From the NCBI RefSeq assembly GCF_000685095.1, contig NZ_BAYE01000015.1:62001-126000 (forward strand): a stretch of DNA of 64,000 bases, given 5' to 3'. The DNA comes from Paraburkholderia caledonica NBRC 102488. GTDB lineage: Bacteria > Pseudomonadota > Gammaproteobacteria > Burkholderiales > Burkholderiaceae. Both the position numbers and the translations under genes were made by a program. The notes beneath the pieces were generated by a model, which was not told where the DNA came from, searched no databases, and worked only from the letters and a program-made list of their open reading frames with translations. Of the stretch, positions 27,211 to 36,278 are shown in pieces. Every line of letters begins with the position of its first letter. Position 1 is the stretch's first letter.

Positions 27211-28176
27211 ATGCTGAACTCACGCACCAGGATCGCCGTGCTGCTCGCGGGCTTGATGTTCAACGCGTCGGCGCACGCCGACAACGACGGCCCCGCCCGC
27301 GTCACACCGGTCGACAACAGCGGCATTTCTATTCGCACTACGACACTGCCCGCGCCTTCGGCCTACCCGTCGGCTACTGCGGGCAATGTGGGGCCCGCGG
27401 TGAACACCGCCGGCCTCGCGAGCGGCACGACCGGCGCGGGCACCGGCGCCGTCACGGCATCGCCGCCGCCCGCTAACGCGGCGCCCGGCCAGGTCGTGGT
27501 GGGCGGCAAAGTACCGGACGAAGCGACCAAGGCTGCTGTGCTCGCACGTTTGCGCGACACGTATGGTGCAGCCAGCGTGGTCGATCAGATCGAAGTCGCG
27601 GACGTCGCGACGCCGCCTAACTGGTCCGCCAACGTGCAAAAGCTGATCGGCCCGCAATTGAAGCAGATCAGCAAGGGCCAATTGAAAATCGACGGCACGC
27701 AGATCGACGTCAAGGGAGAAGTACGCAACGAGTCGCAGCGTCAGCAACTTGCGAGCGATATGGCGAATGCGCTGAATCCCACCTATACGATCAAGAACGG
27801 TCTGCGCGTTAGTGCATCCGAGCAGGGCTTGCTGGACCAGACGCTCGCGAATCGTACGATCGAATTCGAGACCGGCAGCGCGACGCTCACGCCGCAAGGC
27901 CGCGCCATTCTCGATCAGATGGCTGCGGCGATGCTGAAGATGACCACGAAGACGGTGGCGATTATCGGTCACACCGACAACTCGGGTAACCGAACCTCGA
28001 ATATCGCCTTGAGCCAGGCACGCGCCGATGCCGTAAAGGGCTACCTCGTCGCGAAGGGCATTCCGCCGCAACAGATGAGCACGACCGGCGTCGGGCCCGA
28101 TCAGCCGATTGCATCGAACGATAGCGCCGATGGGCGCGCACGCAATCGCCGCATCGAGTTTCGCGCGGGTTCCTGA
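27211..28176 (+). CDS. T6SS-associated OmpA/BON periplasmic protein (TagN-like)
   Basis: This 321-residue protein has a signal peptide (MLNSRTRIAVLLAGLMFNASA, then HA), a Pro/Ala/Thr-rich linker, two BON-like repeats (VVVGGKVPDEATKAAVLARL and IDVKGEVRNESQRQQLASDM) and a C-terminal OmpA peptidoglycan-binding domain (IIGHTDNSGNRTSN, NRRIEF). It lacks a TM helix, so unlike TagL-type or evolved TssL proteins it is free in the periplasm. It probably anchors the membrane complex to peptidoglycan; TssL here has no OmpA extension and may rely on it. It is the last gene of the tagX-tssM-tagF unit and ends at a strong terminator. Confidence 0.88.
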   Translation: MLNSRTRIAVLLAGLMFNASAHADNDGPARVTPVDNSGISIRTTTLPAPSAYPSATAGNVGPAVNTAGLASGTTGAGTGAVTASPPPANAAPGQVVVGGKVPDEATKAAVLARLRDTYGAASVVDQIEVADVATPPNWSANVQKLIGPQLKQISKGQLKIDGTQIDVKGEVRNESQRQQLASDMANALNPTYTIKNGLRVSASEQGLLDQTLANRTIEFETGSATLTPQGRAILDQMAAAMLKMTTKTVAIIGHTDNSGNRTSNIALSQARADAVKGYLVAKGIPPQQMSTTGVGPDQPIASNDSADGRARNRRIEFRAGS

Positions 28177-28211
28177 GCGAACCAACGCGTCAGCGCTTGA
28201 ACTGCTCGCGT

Positions 28212-28256
28212 AAAAAAAACCTGGCTCGGTCAAGCGACTCGAAGCCAGGTTTTTTT
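28212..28256. terminator. bidirectional terminator between tagN-like and tssA
   Basis: The stem CCTGGCT (28220-28226)/AGCCAGG (28243-28249) is flanked by eight A on the left and seven T on the right. It works for both converging T6SS units. Confidence 0.9.
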
Positions 28257-28267
28257 AGCGCGGACCT

Positions 28268-29386
28268 CTAGCCGTTTTCTTCCGGCTTTACACCGAGCAA
28301 CTCGCGGATATGCGCGAGCGATCCGTCGTCTTTCACCACGGTCGAAAGCCACTGATGCAGCGGCATGTCCGCGGCCTCGGCGGCCTTGTCGGCAAAGTAA
28401 GCAGCGGGATTATGCGGCTCCGTAGTGCGAAAGAACCGTGCCACCGCACGCAACTGCGCGACGGCCTGCGCGCGGCTCTGGATTCCTGCGACTGCGTTGG
28501 TCGGCGTCGTCGTCAACACGGGCTCCTCGCGTTGCGGTGAAGTCTTGAAGGTGGGTTCGGCCCGTTCCAGCTCGTGATGCGTGGGCGCGCTCGATCTGTC
28601 GACAGACGTCGGTTGCGCATCCGCATTCACGCCCAGTTCGCGCGCAAAACGTTCGGCCAGCCGATAAACGCTTTCATACGCGTCTTTCGCCTGACGGAAG
28701 CTCGGTGCCGAGTCAGCGGCGCGACGGTCCAGTTCCTGTTCGAGTGCGAGCATTGCCGCTTCGAACGCCTTGAGTTCGGCCAGCAGTATTGAGTAAAACG
28801 CGGGCGGCGTCGCGCGTTTCGATGCGTCGATCTGCTCGATGGACGGCTTGCCGCGCGCAATGTCGTCGGCATGATCGGGATCGCGCTTCACGGCTTGCGC
28901 AACATGTGTTGCCACCTCCCAATCGATGGTGCTGTAAAGGTTGCCTTGCGACGACGTAAGCGGCATGGCGCGCAGCAGATCCCCGGTGCGCCCAACAAGC
29001 CATGCAACGTTGCCGAGTCGATATTCGGTGTCGTCGCCCTCCGGCAGCGGATGGATTGTGTCCCAGAACTTCTCGCACAACCCAGCCAGCAACGTGTAAC
29101 CCTGCGTGAGTCCGCTCACGCCTTCTTCTATGGCAAGCGCTTCCGTGAGCCACACAGCGAGCCGCAAGTCTTTGGTCTGCGTCTGCAGCAAAGCGCTCGA
29201 ACGCTCGATAACGAACGGCCAGTCGGCTTCCTTGATCTCGGTGATCCACTCGCCTTGATCCAGCGATGGGTCTTCGAAACGCCGGGCGTGCTGGATTGCA
29301 TCGAAGTCGGCGGAGAAAAGCAGATCTTCGCCACAGGGCGCGGCTTCGCTGATTGGAGCGAGCAGCGTGTTCAGATTGGTCGGCAT
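28268..29386 (-). CDS. tssA: T6SS cap/baseplate protein TssA
   Basis: This 372-residue protein has the N-terminal ImpA_N domain (LLAPISEAAPCGEDLLFSAD, LRLAVWLTEAL, IHPLPEG-type motifs) in the first 170 residues. A charged linker and a shorter helical C-terminal domain follow (ARFFRTTEPHNPAAYFADKA, MPLHQWLSTVV). TssA proteins organise baseplate-to-sheath priming and tail polymerisation. The C-terminal domain has the short TssA form rather than the long VasJ form. It is the last gene of the leftward operon, 35 bases downstream of tssH, and ends just before the terminator. Confidence 0.94.
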   Translation of the reverse strand: MPTNLNTLLAPISEAAPCGEDLLFSADFDAIQHARRFEDPSLDQGEWITEIKEADWPFVIERSSALLQTQTKDLRLAVWLTEALAIEEGVSGLTQGYTLLAGLCEKFWDTIHPLPEGDDTEYRLGNVAWLVGRTGDLLRAMPLTSSQGNLYSTIDWEVATHVAQAVKRDPDHADDIARGKPSIEQIDASKRATPPAFYSILLAELKAFEAAMLALEQELDRRAADSAPSFRQAKDAYESVYRLAERFARELGVNADAQPTSVDRSSAPTHHELERAEPTFKTSPQREEPVLTTTPTNAVAGIQSRAQAVAQLRAVARFFRTTEPHNPAAYFADKAAEAADMPLHQWLSTVVKDDGSLAHIRELLGVKPEENG

Positions 29387-29421
29387 GGCACAGAGCTATC
29401 AGAATGCATTTGTGAAATTGC

Positions 29422-32097
29422 TTAGGCGACGGCGTATTCGAACTCGCCCGCCTCGCTTGCGCGCACCGAAATACGTTGAATCGCCACGCCGTTGGCTATG
29501 CGCTCCAACACGTGTTGTGCGACTTCGGGCAACAGCGTGCCGTTCAGAATATGGTCGACGTTGCGCGCACCGGAATCCACTTCGGTGCAGCGCGCGAGGA
29601 CCGCATCGACGAGAGACTCGTCCCACTCGAACACCGCCTTGTGATTCGATTCTATGCGGCGGCGAATCCGCTCCAGTTTCAACGCGATGATCTCGGCAAG
29701 CACGTCGTCGGAAATCGGATAGTACGGCACTACTTTCATGCGCCCGAGAAAAGCCGGTTTAAATGCTTTGTACAGTTGTGGGCGCAAGGTTTCAGCTAGT
29801 GCATCGGCGTCAGGCAATTCCTCGGCGGTTTTGTTCAGACACGCCTGCATGACCGCTTGCGAACCGACATTCGACGTGAGAATGATCAGCGTATTGCGGA
29901 AGTCTATTTCGCGGCCTTCAGCGTCATCCATCGTGCCTTTATCGAACACCTGAAAGAACATTTCGAGCACATCGGGATGAGCTTTTTCGACTTCATCGAG
30001 CAATACGACCGAATACGGGTTGCGGCGCACCGCTTCTGTCAGCACACCGCCCTCACCATAGCCGACGTAGCCCGGCGGCGATCCTTTGAGGCCAGACACG
30101 CTATGCGCTTCCTGGTACTCGCTCATGTTGATCGTCACCATCTTGCGCTCGCCGCCGTACAGCACATCGGCGAGTGCGAGTGCCGTCTCGGTCTTGCCGA
30201 CACCCGACGGTCCGACGAACATGAACACACCACGCGGCTTGTTCGGATCTTCGAGATTCGCGCTTGCCGTGCGCACTCGTTGCGCGATGGCTTCCAGTGC
30301 GTGATCCTGTCCTATCACCCGCGCGCCAAGTAATGGCTGCAGGTTGAGCACGGTCTGGATTTCGTCCTTGACCATGCGGCCGAGCGGAATACCTGTCCAC
30401 GACGCGACGATTTCCGCGACGACGTGGCCGTCCACCTGCAACGGCACCATGGGCTGACCGCCCTGCAATGCACGCAATTCGGCGACGCGAACCGCGAGTG
30501 TTTCGCGCGCCTGTTGCGCCTTCGCCCCTTGCTCCGCGTCCGCGCTACTCACCCGCGCGGCGTCGATCTCTGCCCGCAAGCCGACGATCTCGCTCACCAA
30601 TGCGCGCTCCTTGTCGTAACGCGCTTCGTCTTCGGCGAGATCCTTCAGGTCTTCTTCGCGCAGTTCGCGCAACTGCGCGAGCCGTTCGTCGTGAAGCGCC
30701 CCGCTCGCCACTTCGCGCTCGAGCGCCGCAATTTCCGCGTCGATACGTTCGAGGCGCTTCTTCGTGTCGTCGATCGCGGCCGGTGTCGAACTGTGCGCGA
30801 GCGCGACTTTCGCGCAAGCGGTGTCAAGCAGGCTGATCGCCTTGTCCGGCAGTTGCCGGCCGCTAATGTACCGATGCGAGAGGCGCACTGCCTCGGTAAT
30901 CGCGTCGTCGAGCACCCGCACGTTGAAGTGCTTTTCCATCAACGACGCCATGCCGCGCAACATCGCTGCCGCAAGCGTTTCGCTCGGCTCCTCGATCTTC
31001 ACGACCTGGAAACGGCGTGCCAGTGCTGCGTCTTTCTCGAAGTACTTCTTGTACTCGCTCCAGGTGGTCGCCGCGATCGTGCGTAATTCGCCGCGCGCCA
31101 ATGCCGGCTTCAGCAGATTCGCCGCATCGTTCTGGCCAGCCTGGCCGCCCGCGCCGATGATCGTATGCGCCTCGTCGATGAACAGGATGATCGGATGCGG
31201 GCTCTTCTTGACCTCGTCGATCACATTCTTCAGGCGGTTCTCGAATTCGCCCTTCACGCTGGCGCCTGCTTGCAGGAGGCCCATGTCGAGTACATGCAGC
31301 GCCACGCCTTTGAGCGGTGCAGGCACGTCGTCTGCCGCAATGCGAAGCGCGAGCCCTTCGACCACCGCAGTTTTACCGACACCCGCCTCGCCTGTCATGA
31401 TCGGATTGTTCTGCCGGCGCCGCATCAGTATGTCGATGGTCTGGCGAATCTCGCCTTCGCGGCCGATCACCGGATCGATCTTGCCTTCACGCGCTCGCTG
31501 CGTGAGGTTGCTGGTGTAGGTATCCAGTGCCGGCGTCTTCGACGGTGCCCCCACGGCCGCGTCCGCTTTCGCTGCGTCGCTCGCGCTTTCGTCCGAACCC
31601 TGCGCCGCATCGCTGCGCTCGACTTCGCGAGAGCCTGCAGTCAATTCGTCGAACTTATGCTTCAGATCCGTCACACGCACATCGCCCAACAATGGCGACA
31701 TCCGCTCGGCGAATTGTGCGAGATCGGGTGCGCTCAGCAACGCGAGCAGCAAATGCCCGGAACGGATGCGCCCAATCTGCGAATCGAGCGACGCAATCAG
31801 CCATGCCTGTTCGAGCAGATCGATCAGCTGTTTCGAGAACACCGGCGTACGCGTATTGCCTGTTTTCAGGCGCTGTAACTCACGCTCGATATCCGCGCGC
31901 AACGCATGTGGATCGATCCTGCTTGCGCGCAGCACTAGCGCAACATCGCTTGCCGGTTCATCGAGCAGCGCAAGCAACAGATGTTCGAGATCCACCTCGT
32001 AATGACCGCGGGCAAGACAGTTGTTCGCCGCCAGCAACGCTGCTTGCCGGCAAGTCGGATTCAGTTTCGCGATCAGGGTATTGAGGGACGTGCTCAT
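29422..32097 (-). CDS. tssH: T6SS sheath-recycling AAA+ ATPase TssH (ClpV)
   Basis: This 891-residue hexameric unfoldase takes apart contracted TssB/TssC sheaths. It has a Clp N-domain (about 10-150), a linker, a first AAA+ module with Walker A GEAGVGKT (236-243), a coiled-coil middle domain (about 400-520), a second AAA+ module with GPSGVGKT (629-636), and a ClpB-type D2-small domain. Both ATPase sites are intact. Length and order match ClpV rather than ClpB housekeeping chaperones, and the gene is inside the T6SS operon, 33 bases from tssG. Confidence 0.97.
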   Translation of the reverse strand: MSTSLNTLIAKLNPTCRQAALLAANNCLARGHYEVDLEHLLLALLDEPASDVALVLRASRIDPHALRADIERELQRLKTGNTRTPVFSKQLIDLLEQAWLIASLDSQIGRIRSGHLLLALLSAPDLAQFAERMSPLLGDVRVTDLKHKFDELTAGSREVERSDAAQGSDESASDAAKADAAVGAPSKTPALDTYTSNLTQRAREGKIDPVIGREGEIRQTIDILMRRRQNNPIMTGEAGVGKTAVVEGLALRIAADDVPAPLKGVALHVLDMGLLQAGASVKGEFENRLKNVIDEVKKSPHPIILFIDEAHTIIGAGGQAGQNDAANLLKPALARGELRTIAATTWSEYKKYFEKDAALARRFQVVKIEEPSETLAAAMLRGMASLMEKHFNVRVLDDAITEAVRLSHRYISGRQLPDKAISLLDTACAKVALAHSSTPAAIDDTKKRLERIDAEIAALEREVASGALHDERLAQLRELREEDLKDLAEDEARYDKERALVSEIVGLRAEIDAARVSSADAEQGAKAQQARETLAVRVAELRALQGGQPMVPLQVDGHVVAEIVASWTGIPLGRMVKDEIQTVLNLQPLLGARVIGQDHALEAIAQRVRTASANLEDPNKPRGVFMFVGPSGVGKTETALALADVLYGGERKMVTINMSEYQEAHSVSGLKGSPPGYVGYGEGGVLTEAVRRNPYSVVLLDEVEKAHPDVLEMFFQVFDKGTMDDAEGREIDFRNTLIILTSNVGSQAVMQACLNKTAEELPDADALAETLRPQLYKAFKPAFLGRMKVVPYYPISDDVLAEIIALKLERIRRRIESNHKAVFEWDESLVDAVLARCTEVDSGARNVDHILNGTLLPEVAQHVLERIANGVAIQRISVRASEAGEFEYAVA

Positions 32098-32130
32098 GTG
32101 GTGCGATCCGGTCAGGTTCTATCGTTATGG

Positions 32131-33225
32131 TCAGTGAATCACGTGCAGTTCGTAACGCGCATCCATGCGGTCGCGCTCGGCGTCGCGTGTACAAAGAAAC
32201 GCGTCCCAACCGAGGCGTGCGCTCTCACTGAGAAGCGTCGGGCCCACTGCCTCGCGGCGCAGCACTAGCGCCACTTCGTATTCGAGCGTGATGCCTGCCA
32301 GCAGCGTAAGCATGCGTTCCAGCGCAACCGCGCGGTCCGCACCGGGCAGAAAAGCCTCGTAGTCAGCTTTATCGAGCGGTCCGATCACGAGCCGCGCGCG
32401 CATGTCGCGCTGCCAGACGCGCTCACCGGCGAGCGCCGTTGCGCCAAGTGTTGCGTTGACGCTGCCGAGCAGGGTCAATTGATCGCGCGGCACGTCATAC
32501 CATTTGCCGACGAACTGCTCGACACGCACCGGCACCTTGAAGTATTCGGACAACGTGCGTTGCAAATAGGCTGCCGACACCGGCCTGTGTCGCGCGGGCA
32601 GCGCATAGCCGGCAATCGCTTCGTCGAATAGCGCGCCCTCGCCAGTTTGCAGACTGGTGCGGGTGTCGTTGTCCGCAACGCCCGCGAGCGCAAGCAGCAA
32701 TGGCAAGTAGCGTTCGTCGCGATCCAGTTCGTAATGAAACGGCAAGCGGTACTTCTTCCAGGCCGCGTAAAAAAGCGCGGTGGCGCGATTGGAAAACACA
32801 TCGAAGAATTCGCGCGCGGCGCGGTCGCGCTTGATCTGTTCACGGGCGATGATCTGCTCGGTGTAGTGCAGGGGCAACGCACCCTGCCCGCCGAGCAAGC
32901 CGAAAAATGCCGGCGTGATGTCCACTTTTTCGAGCGAGCCGTCTTCGAGCGCTGCCGTACGCTGTGCCTTTTCCTTCAGCGCAGTGCCTTCTTCGTTGTA
33001 CGATTGCGCATCGTGGATCTCGCTCGGCGGGAACGACATGGACAGCGAATTGCGAAAGGCAATGCGCTGCGCGACAATATCGCCGGAACGTCCGGTGTCA
33101 GACGGCGATTGTTGAGCGAACCACTTTTCGAACAGCCGCACCGCCTGAAAAAATTCAAAGCGATGTGGTTCGTCGAGAAGCTGCTCGACTACGCCAGGAT
33201 CGATTCGCCGCTGCGCGGTTTGCAT
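32131..33225 (-). CDS. tssG: T6SS baseplate protein TssG
   Basis: This 364-residue wedge component pairs with TssF and TssE around the spike. Typical motifs are EPHRFEFFQAVRLFEKWF, RIAFRNSLSMSFPPSEI, DITPAFFGLLGGQGALPLHY and FKVPVRVEQFVGKWYDVP. The start ATG at 33225 lies within the end of tssF with a 37-base overlap, which implies coupled translation of the TssF2-TssG complex. The longer in-frame extension is antisense-like and not used. No truncation or odd residues. Confidence 0.94.
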   Translation of the reverse strand: MQTAQRRIDPGVVEQLLDEPHRFEFFQAVRLFEKWFAQQSPSDTGRSGDIVAQRIAFRNSLSMSFPPSEIHDAQSYNEEGTALKEKAQRTAALEDGSLEKVDITPAFFGLLGGQGALPLHYTEQIIAREQIKRDRAAREFFDVFSNRATALFYAAWKKYRLPFHYELDRDERYLPLLLALAGVADNDTRTSLQTGEGALFDEAIAGYALPARHRPVSAAYLQRTLSEYFKVPVRVEQFVGKWYDVPRDQLTLLGSVNATLGATALAGERVWQRDMRARLVIGPLDKADYEAFLPGADRAVALERMLTLLAGITLEYEVALVLRREAVGPTLLSESARLGWDAFLCTRDAERDRMDARYELHVIH

Positions 33226-35027
33226 CGCAAGATCTCCTCGCCAGTGCGCTTCGACACGACGACCAGTTGCACAAAGCTGTTCAGATGTACGTACAGCCCA
33301 AAGAATGTGTCGATCACGCGCACGAAAGACGCGAGACTCGTGCCGACAAAATGTTCTTCGTCGATGGTCAAGCGAATCTCGATGCCGCGCACGAACGTCG
33401 CGAACGGTTTGCCGGGCAGCCATTGCACGGCCGCGCGCTGCTCGATCCCGACAAGACCGTCGATATGCCGCGCCGACACCGCCGTGCGCCGCAAATCGTA
33501 GAGCACCAGCATTTCCTTCAGTGCGGAAAGCCCGCTATTCGCGAGCGACACATGGTTCAGCGCAAGATGCGAAATGAGCCGCCAATGCGCGGCCCGACCG
33601 CGTTCGAAACGCACGCTCGGCGTAGGCCGGCGCAACATCGTAATGCTGCCCGTCAGCGACCCGCCTTCGAGAAAGAGATCGCCGCCTTCCAGACCTACGG
33701 CGAGGCCCGCTGGCAAGTCGCGGTTCGTACAGGTCAGATCGAGACTCAACGTGTCGGTTTGCGGCGCCGCCGGTTCAAAGTCGATATCGACAATCGAGAT
33801 CTCGGTCTCGTAGCCTGGGCTCTTTTGCGCGACCCAATCGTTGCGGCGCGCAAACCAGTAGTGCCCGGCGCGTGCCGCTTCGCCGTGATGCAGCGAATAG
33901 AACGGCCTGAATTCGGTGACCGACTCCTGGTGCGCCTGTTGCCTGACGAGCTTTACCGAATCGATCGAATAAACCTCATAGGCAAATGCGCGGCGCGCTT
34001 CAGCGATCACCGGGTACGAGACCGCCTGATGGGTCACGCGAATCGGTTCGCCGTGCTGTTCGAACAGATTCACCACCGGAGTGCAAAAGAGACGGAAATG
34101 ATGCGCCGACAAAGCGTCGAGAAGCCTGGCGACATGCGAATCGCTGCGCACTTCTTTCAGCACGACATGCAGTGTCAGGCGTTGGCAACGGCCTGTCGCG
34201 CGCGTCATTGCGGTCAGATCGAAGTCGGCGAAATTGAATTTTTCCGGGAATGCAAAGTATTCGGTAAGGAGCCGATAAGCCGGATGGGACTTGGCCGGAT
34301 AGTCGATCAGCGCGTCCTGTTCGTCAAAGCCCGCCTGCGCGAGCGGCGATGCACGCAGTTGCGTCCATACGCCGCGCCGGTCGGCTTCGACATATGAAGC
34401 CATTGCATTGACGAACAGGCAGTCGGCGAGCGCCGCAATGAACGACTGCTCGCCGTGCAGATGCGCGCGCAATGTACCGACTTTCAACGCGGACAGATCG
34501 AGTTGCGCGGCGGTGGATTCGAAGGTGATCGACACGATTGCGGTCGCATTGCCGGGTAACACGGTCGCGCTGGGGGCCATTGCGACTGACGTGTACTTCG
34601 CCTCGGAGATACGGACCGGTGCGAGCGTGACGTCGTACGCGGTCCGGAAACGGCATTGCACGCCGCGAATGGGCCGCGACTTCAGTTCAGTACCGCGTTC
34701 GATCGTGACCGGTTCCGTCAGATGACTCAATGCGGCGGAGTTGCCCAATTGCGCAATCGAACAAGATGGAAATGGCCGCAGATAATGCGGATACAGCACT
34801 TCGAGCAGCGCTTCGGTGAACTCGGGATAATCGTCGTCGAGCTTCTTGTTGATACGCGCACCGAGCAGCGCGAACGACTCGATCATTCGCTCGACATGCG
34901 GGTCCTCGCAGTGCTCGCCCGACATCGCAAGACGCGCGGCGATCTTCGGGTAGCGCTCCGCGAAGTCGCGCGAATAGCGCCGCAAAAATGACAGCTCGCG
35001 CTCGTAATACGGCAGCAATTCTTCCAT
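33189..35027 (-). CDS. tssF: T6SS baseplate protein TssF (VasA)
   Basis: This 612-residue wedge protein starts with the family opening MEELLPYYERELSFLRRYSR, then DFAERYPKIAARLAMSGEHC and DPHVERMIESFALLGARINK. It also has the mid-region FRTAYDVTLAPVRI and a C-terminal TVDEEHFVG-type block, here LTIDEEHFVGTSLASFVRVI. It recruits TssG and TssE around VgrG. Its 3' end overlaps tssG. Length fits the family. Confidence 0.96.
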   Translation of the reverse strand: MEELLPYYERELSFLRRYSRDFAERYPKIAARLAMSGEHCEDPHVERMIESFALLGARINKKLDDDYPEFTEALLEVLYPHYLRPFPSCSIAQLGNSAALSHLTEPVTIERGTELKSRPIRGVQCRFRTAYDVTLAPVRISEAKYTSVAMAPSATVLPGNATAIVSITFESTAAQLDLSALKVGTLRAHLHGEQSFIAALADCLFVNAMASYVEADRRGVWTQLRASPLAQAGFDEQDALIDYPAKSHPAYRLLTEYFAFPEKFNFADFDLTAMTRATGRCQRLTLHVVLKEVRSDSHVARLLDALSAHHFRLFCTPVVNLFEQHGEPIRVTHQAVSYPVIAEARRAFAYEVYSIDSVKLVRQQAHQESVTEFRPFYSLHHGEAARAGHYWFARRNDWVAQKSPGYETEISIVDIDFEPAAPQTDTLSLDLTCTNRDLPAGLAVGLEGGDLFLEGGSLTGSITMLRRPTPSVRFERGRAAHWRLISHLALNHVSLANSGLSALKEMLVLYDLRRTAVSARHIDGLVGIEQRAAVQWLPGKPFATFVRGIEIRLTIDEEHFVGTSLASFVRVIDTFFGLYVHLNSFVQLVVVSKRTGEEILRCKPRSGESILA

Positions 35028-35138
35028 CGATCTAATCCCCGGACCCGAACCTTCTCCGCTTCACTACTGCCACCGGTGCGCGTGGCGGCGGCGGAAAAGC
35101 GGCATTGAAGCCAAGCGGTATCAAGCTAAAAACAGCGT

Positions 35139-35618
35139 CTACAATTTTGCGCGTGCGCGCGTCACCGAGTATTGCAATGTGGACGGCTGCAACATCGCGT
35201 CGAAACTCACCGGTTCTTCTGCCGGATGAACGACCAGCAGCGCCTGAATTGCGAAGTTCAGCGCGTTGGTCGATTGTTCGTTCAGTTCGAGCGTGACAGA
35301 TACCTGCTGTAAGCGCGGCTCATGCCGCGCAATTGCCTGTTGAATCGATTTGCAGATGAACGTGCGGTCATAGTGACTCGCCAGACTCAGTCCTGCGAAG
35401 TCGTTCAAGCCATACGTGAGCACGGAGCGCTGACATTCGGGCAAAGCCGCGAGCTCATGCTCGGTCAGCGCGATACGCGTGTTCAGTATCGCTTCGACGT
35501 CTCGCGCGACAGTGCCCTTTAGCTCCTCCAACGACAATTGCCGCATCGCCGGTGAAGCCGGCAGATGCGGTTCGTCGTCGAACAGCTTGTCGAGAAAGCT
35601 GGGTTCGAAGCGTTTCAT
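35139..35618 (-). CDS. tssE: T6SS baseplate protein TssE (gp25-like)
   Basis: This 159-residue homologue of phage T4 gp25 helps begin sheath polymerisation. Motifs seen are FLDKLFDDEP, VARDVEAILNTR (the conserved E-x-x-L-N-T-R core), SVLTYGLNDFAGLS and the terminal VVHPAEEPVSFDAML. It lies between hcp and tssF, with a strong stem-loop on the hcp side and an 111-base gap on the tssF side. Confidence 0.95.
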   Translation of the reverse strand: MKRFEPSFLDKLFDDEPHLPASPAMRQLSLEELKGTVARDVEAILNTRIALTEHELAALPECQRSVLTYGLNDFAGLSLASHYDRTFICKSIQQAIARHEPRLQQVSVTLELNEQSTNALNFAIQALLVVHPAEEPVSFDAMLQPSTLQYSVTRARAKL

Positions 35619-35647
35619 CGGCGTCCGAAGAAGCGGTTAGATGCAGT

Positions 35648-35695
35648 GCGCACGCCTTGCGCTGCAGCCCTCGCGGGGCCGCGCGCGGCGTGCGC
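35648..35695 (-). terminator. stem-loop just downstream of hcp
   Basis: Perfect 9-base arms GCGCACGCC (35648-35656) and GGCGTGCGC (35687-35695) sit eight bases past the hcp stop. There is no U-run on the transcript, so it is more likely a partial terminator or a 3'-stabilising structure that raises hcp mRNA relative to downstream genes. Confidence 0.55.
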
Positions 35696-35702
35696 CCATG
35701 CA

Positions 35703-36206
35703 TCAGACCGCGTACGTCTTGTCGTTCTTCGTCAGGCTCCACGCGCCCTGCGCGTTGCCGCCCTGATTGCCGCCAATCTTCTGCTGCGTGTACTTCCACT
35801 GCACGGCAGCGTACTTCAGCGAGAACTGTTCGGTGGGCAGACCTTCGCCGACGACGCTCGGCGTCACGCTCGAAATGATCACGTACTTCAGCTTTACTTC
35901 GAGGTACTTGATGCGATTGCCTTCGCCGTCCGAACGCATGAAGTCGATGGTGACTTCGTCGAACGTCGTGCCGCCCGATGCGTGCTGATAGATCAGCGGG
36001 CTGACTACGTCGATGTCTTTCGTAAACTGCATGTCCGCGTGTTCGCAACGCTCGGACGTGTGGCCGCCTGCGGTCGAAGCCGTGGCCGAGCGCGGTTGCG
36101 TGATCGAGTGGCTCCACGAATCGATTTCGATCCAGCCAGCGTGATCTTTATCGGCAGACTCGCCTTTGATCGCCGGATTGCCGAATTTTAAATAGATGTC
36201 CTTCAT
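35703..36206 (-). CDS. tssD: T6SS tube protein Hcp (TssD)
   Basis: This 167-residue protein stacks as hexameric rings to make the inner tube. It begins MKDIYLKFGNPAIKGESADK and continues HAGWIEIDSWSHSITQPRSA, a standard Hcp1-type opening; later motifs include TFDEVTIDFMRSDGEGNRIK and VQWKYTQQKIGGNQGGN. A GGGGAG ribosome site lies about 12 bases upstream of the ATG at 36206. It is slotted between tssC and tssE with a stem-loop on each side, which would permit higher expression of this high-copy protein. There is no C-terminal effector extension. Confidence 0.97.
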   Translation of the reverse strand: MKDIYLKFGNPAIKGESADKDHAGWIEIDSWSHSITQPRSATASTAGGHTSERCEHADMQFTKDIDVVSPLIYQHASGGTTFDEVTIDFMRSDGEGNRIKYLEVKLKYVIISSVTPSVVGEGLPTEQFSLKYAAVQWKYTQQKIGGNQGGNAQGAWSLTKNDKTYAV

Positions 36207-36243
36207 AACTCATCGACTCCCCAAAGAGGTGGTTTTAACAGCT

Positions 36244-36266
36244 AACCCGGGCGGCCGGCCCGGGTT
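36244..36266 (-). promoter_or_regulatory. stem-loop between tssC and hcp
   Basis: Perfect arms AACCCGGGC (36244-36252) and GCCCGGGTT (36258-36266) with a 5-base loop lie 12 bases after tssC and 38 bases before the hcp start. Read leftward, it has only a weak U-tract, so it looks like an attenuator or 5' stabiliser for hcp mRNA rather than a full terminator. Confidence 0.6.
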
Positions 36267-36278
36267 TTCTGACTTCGT

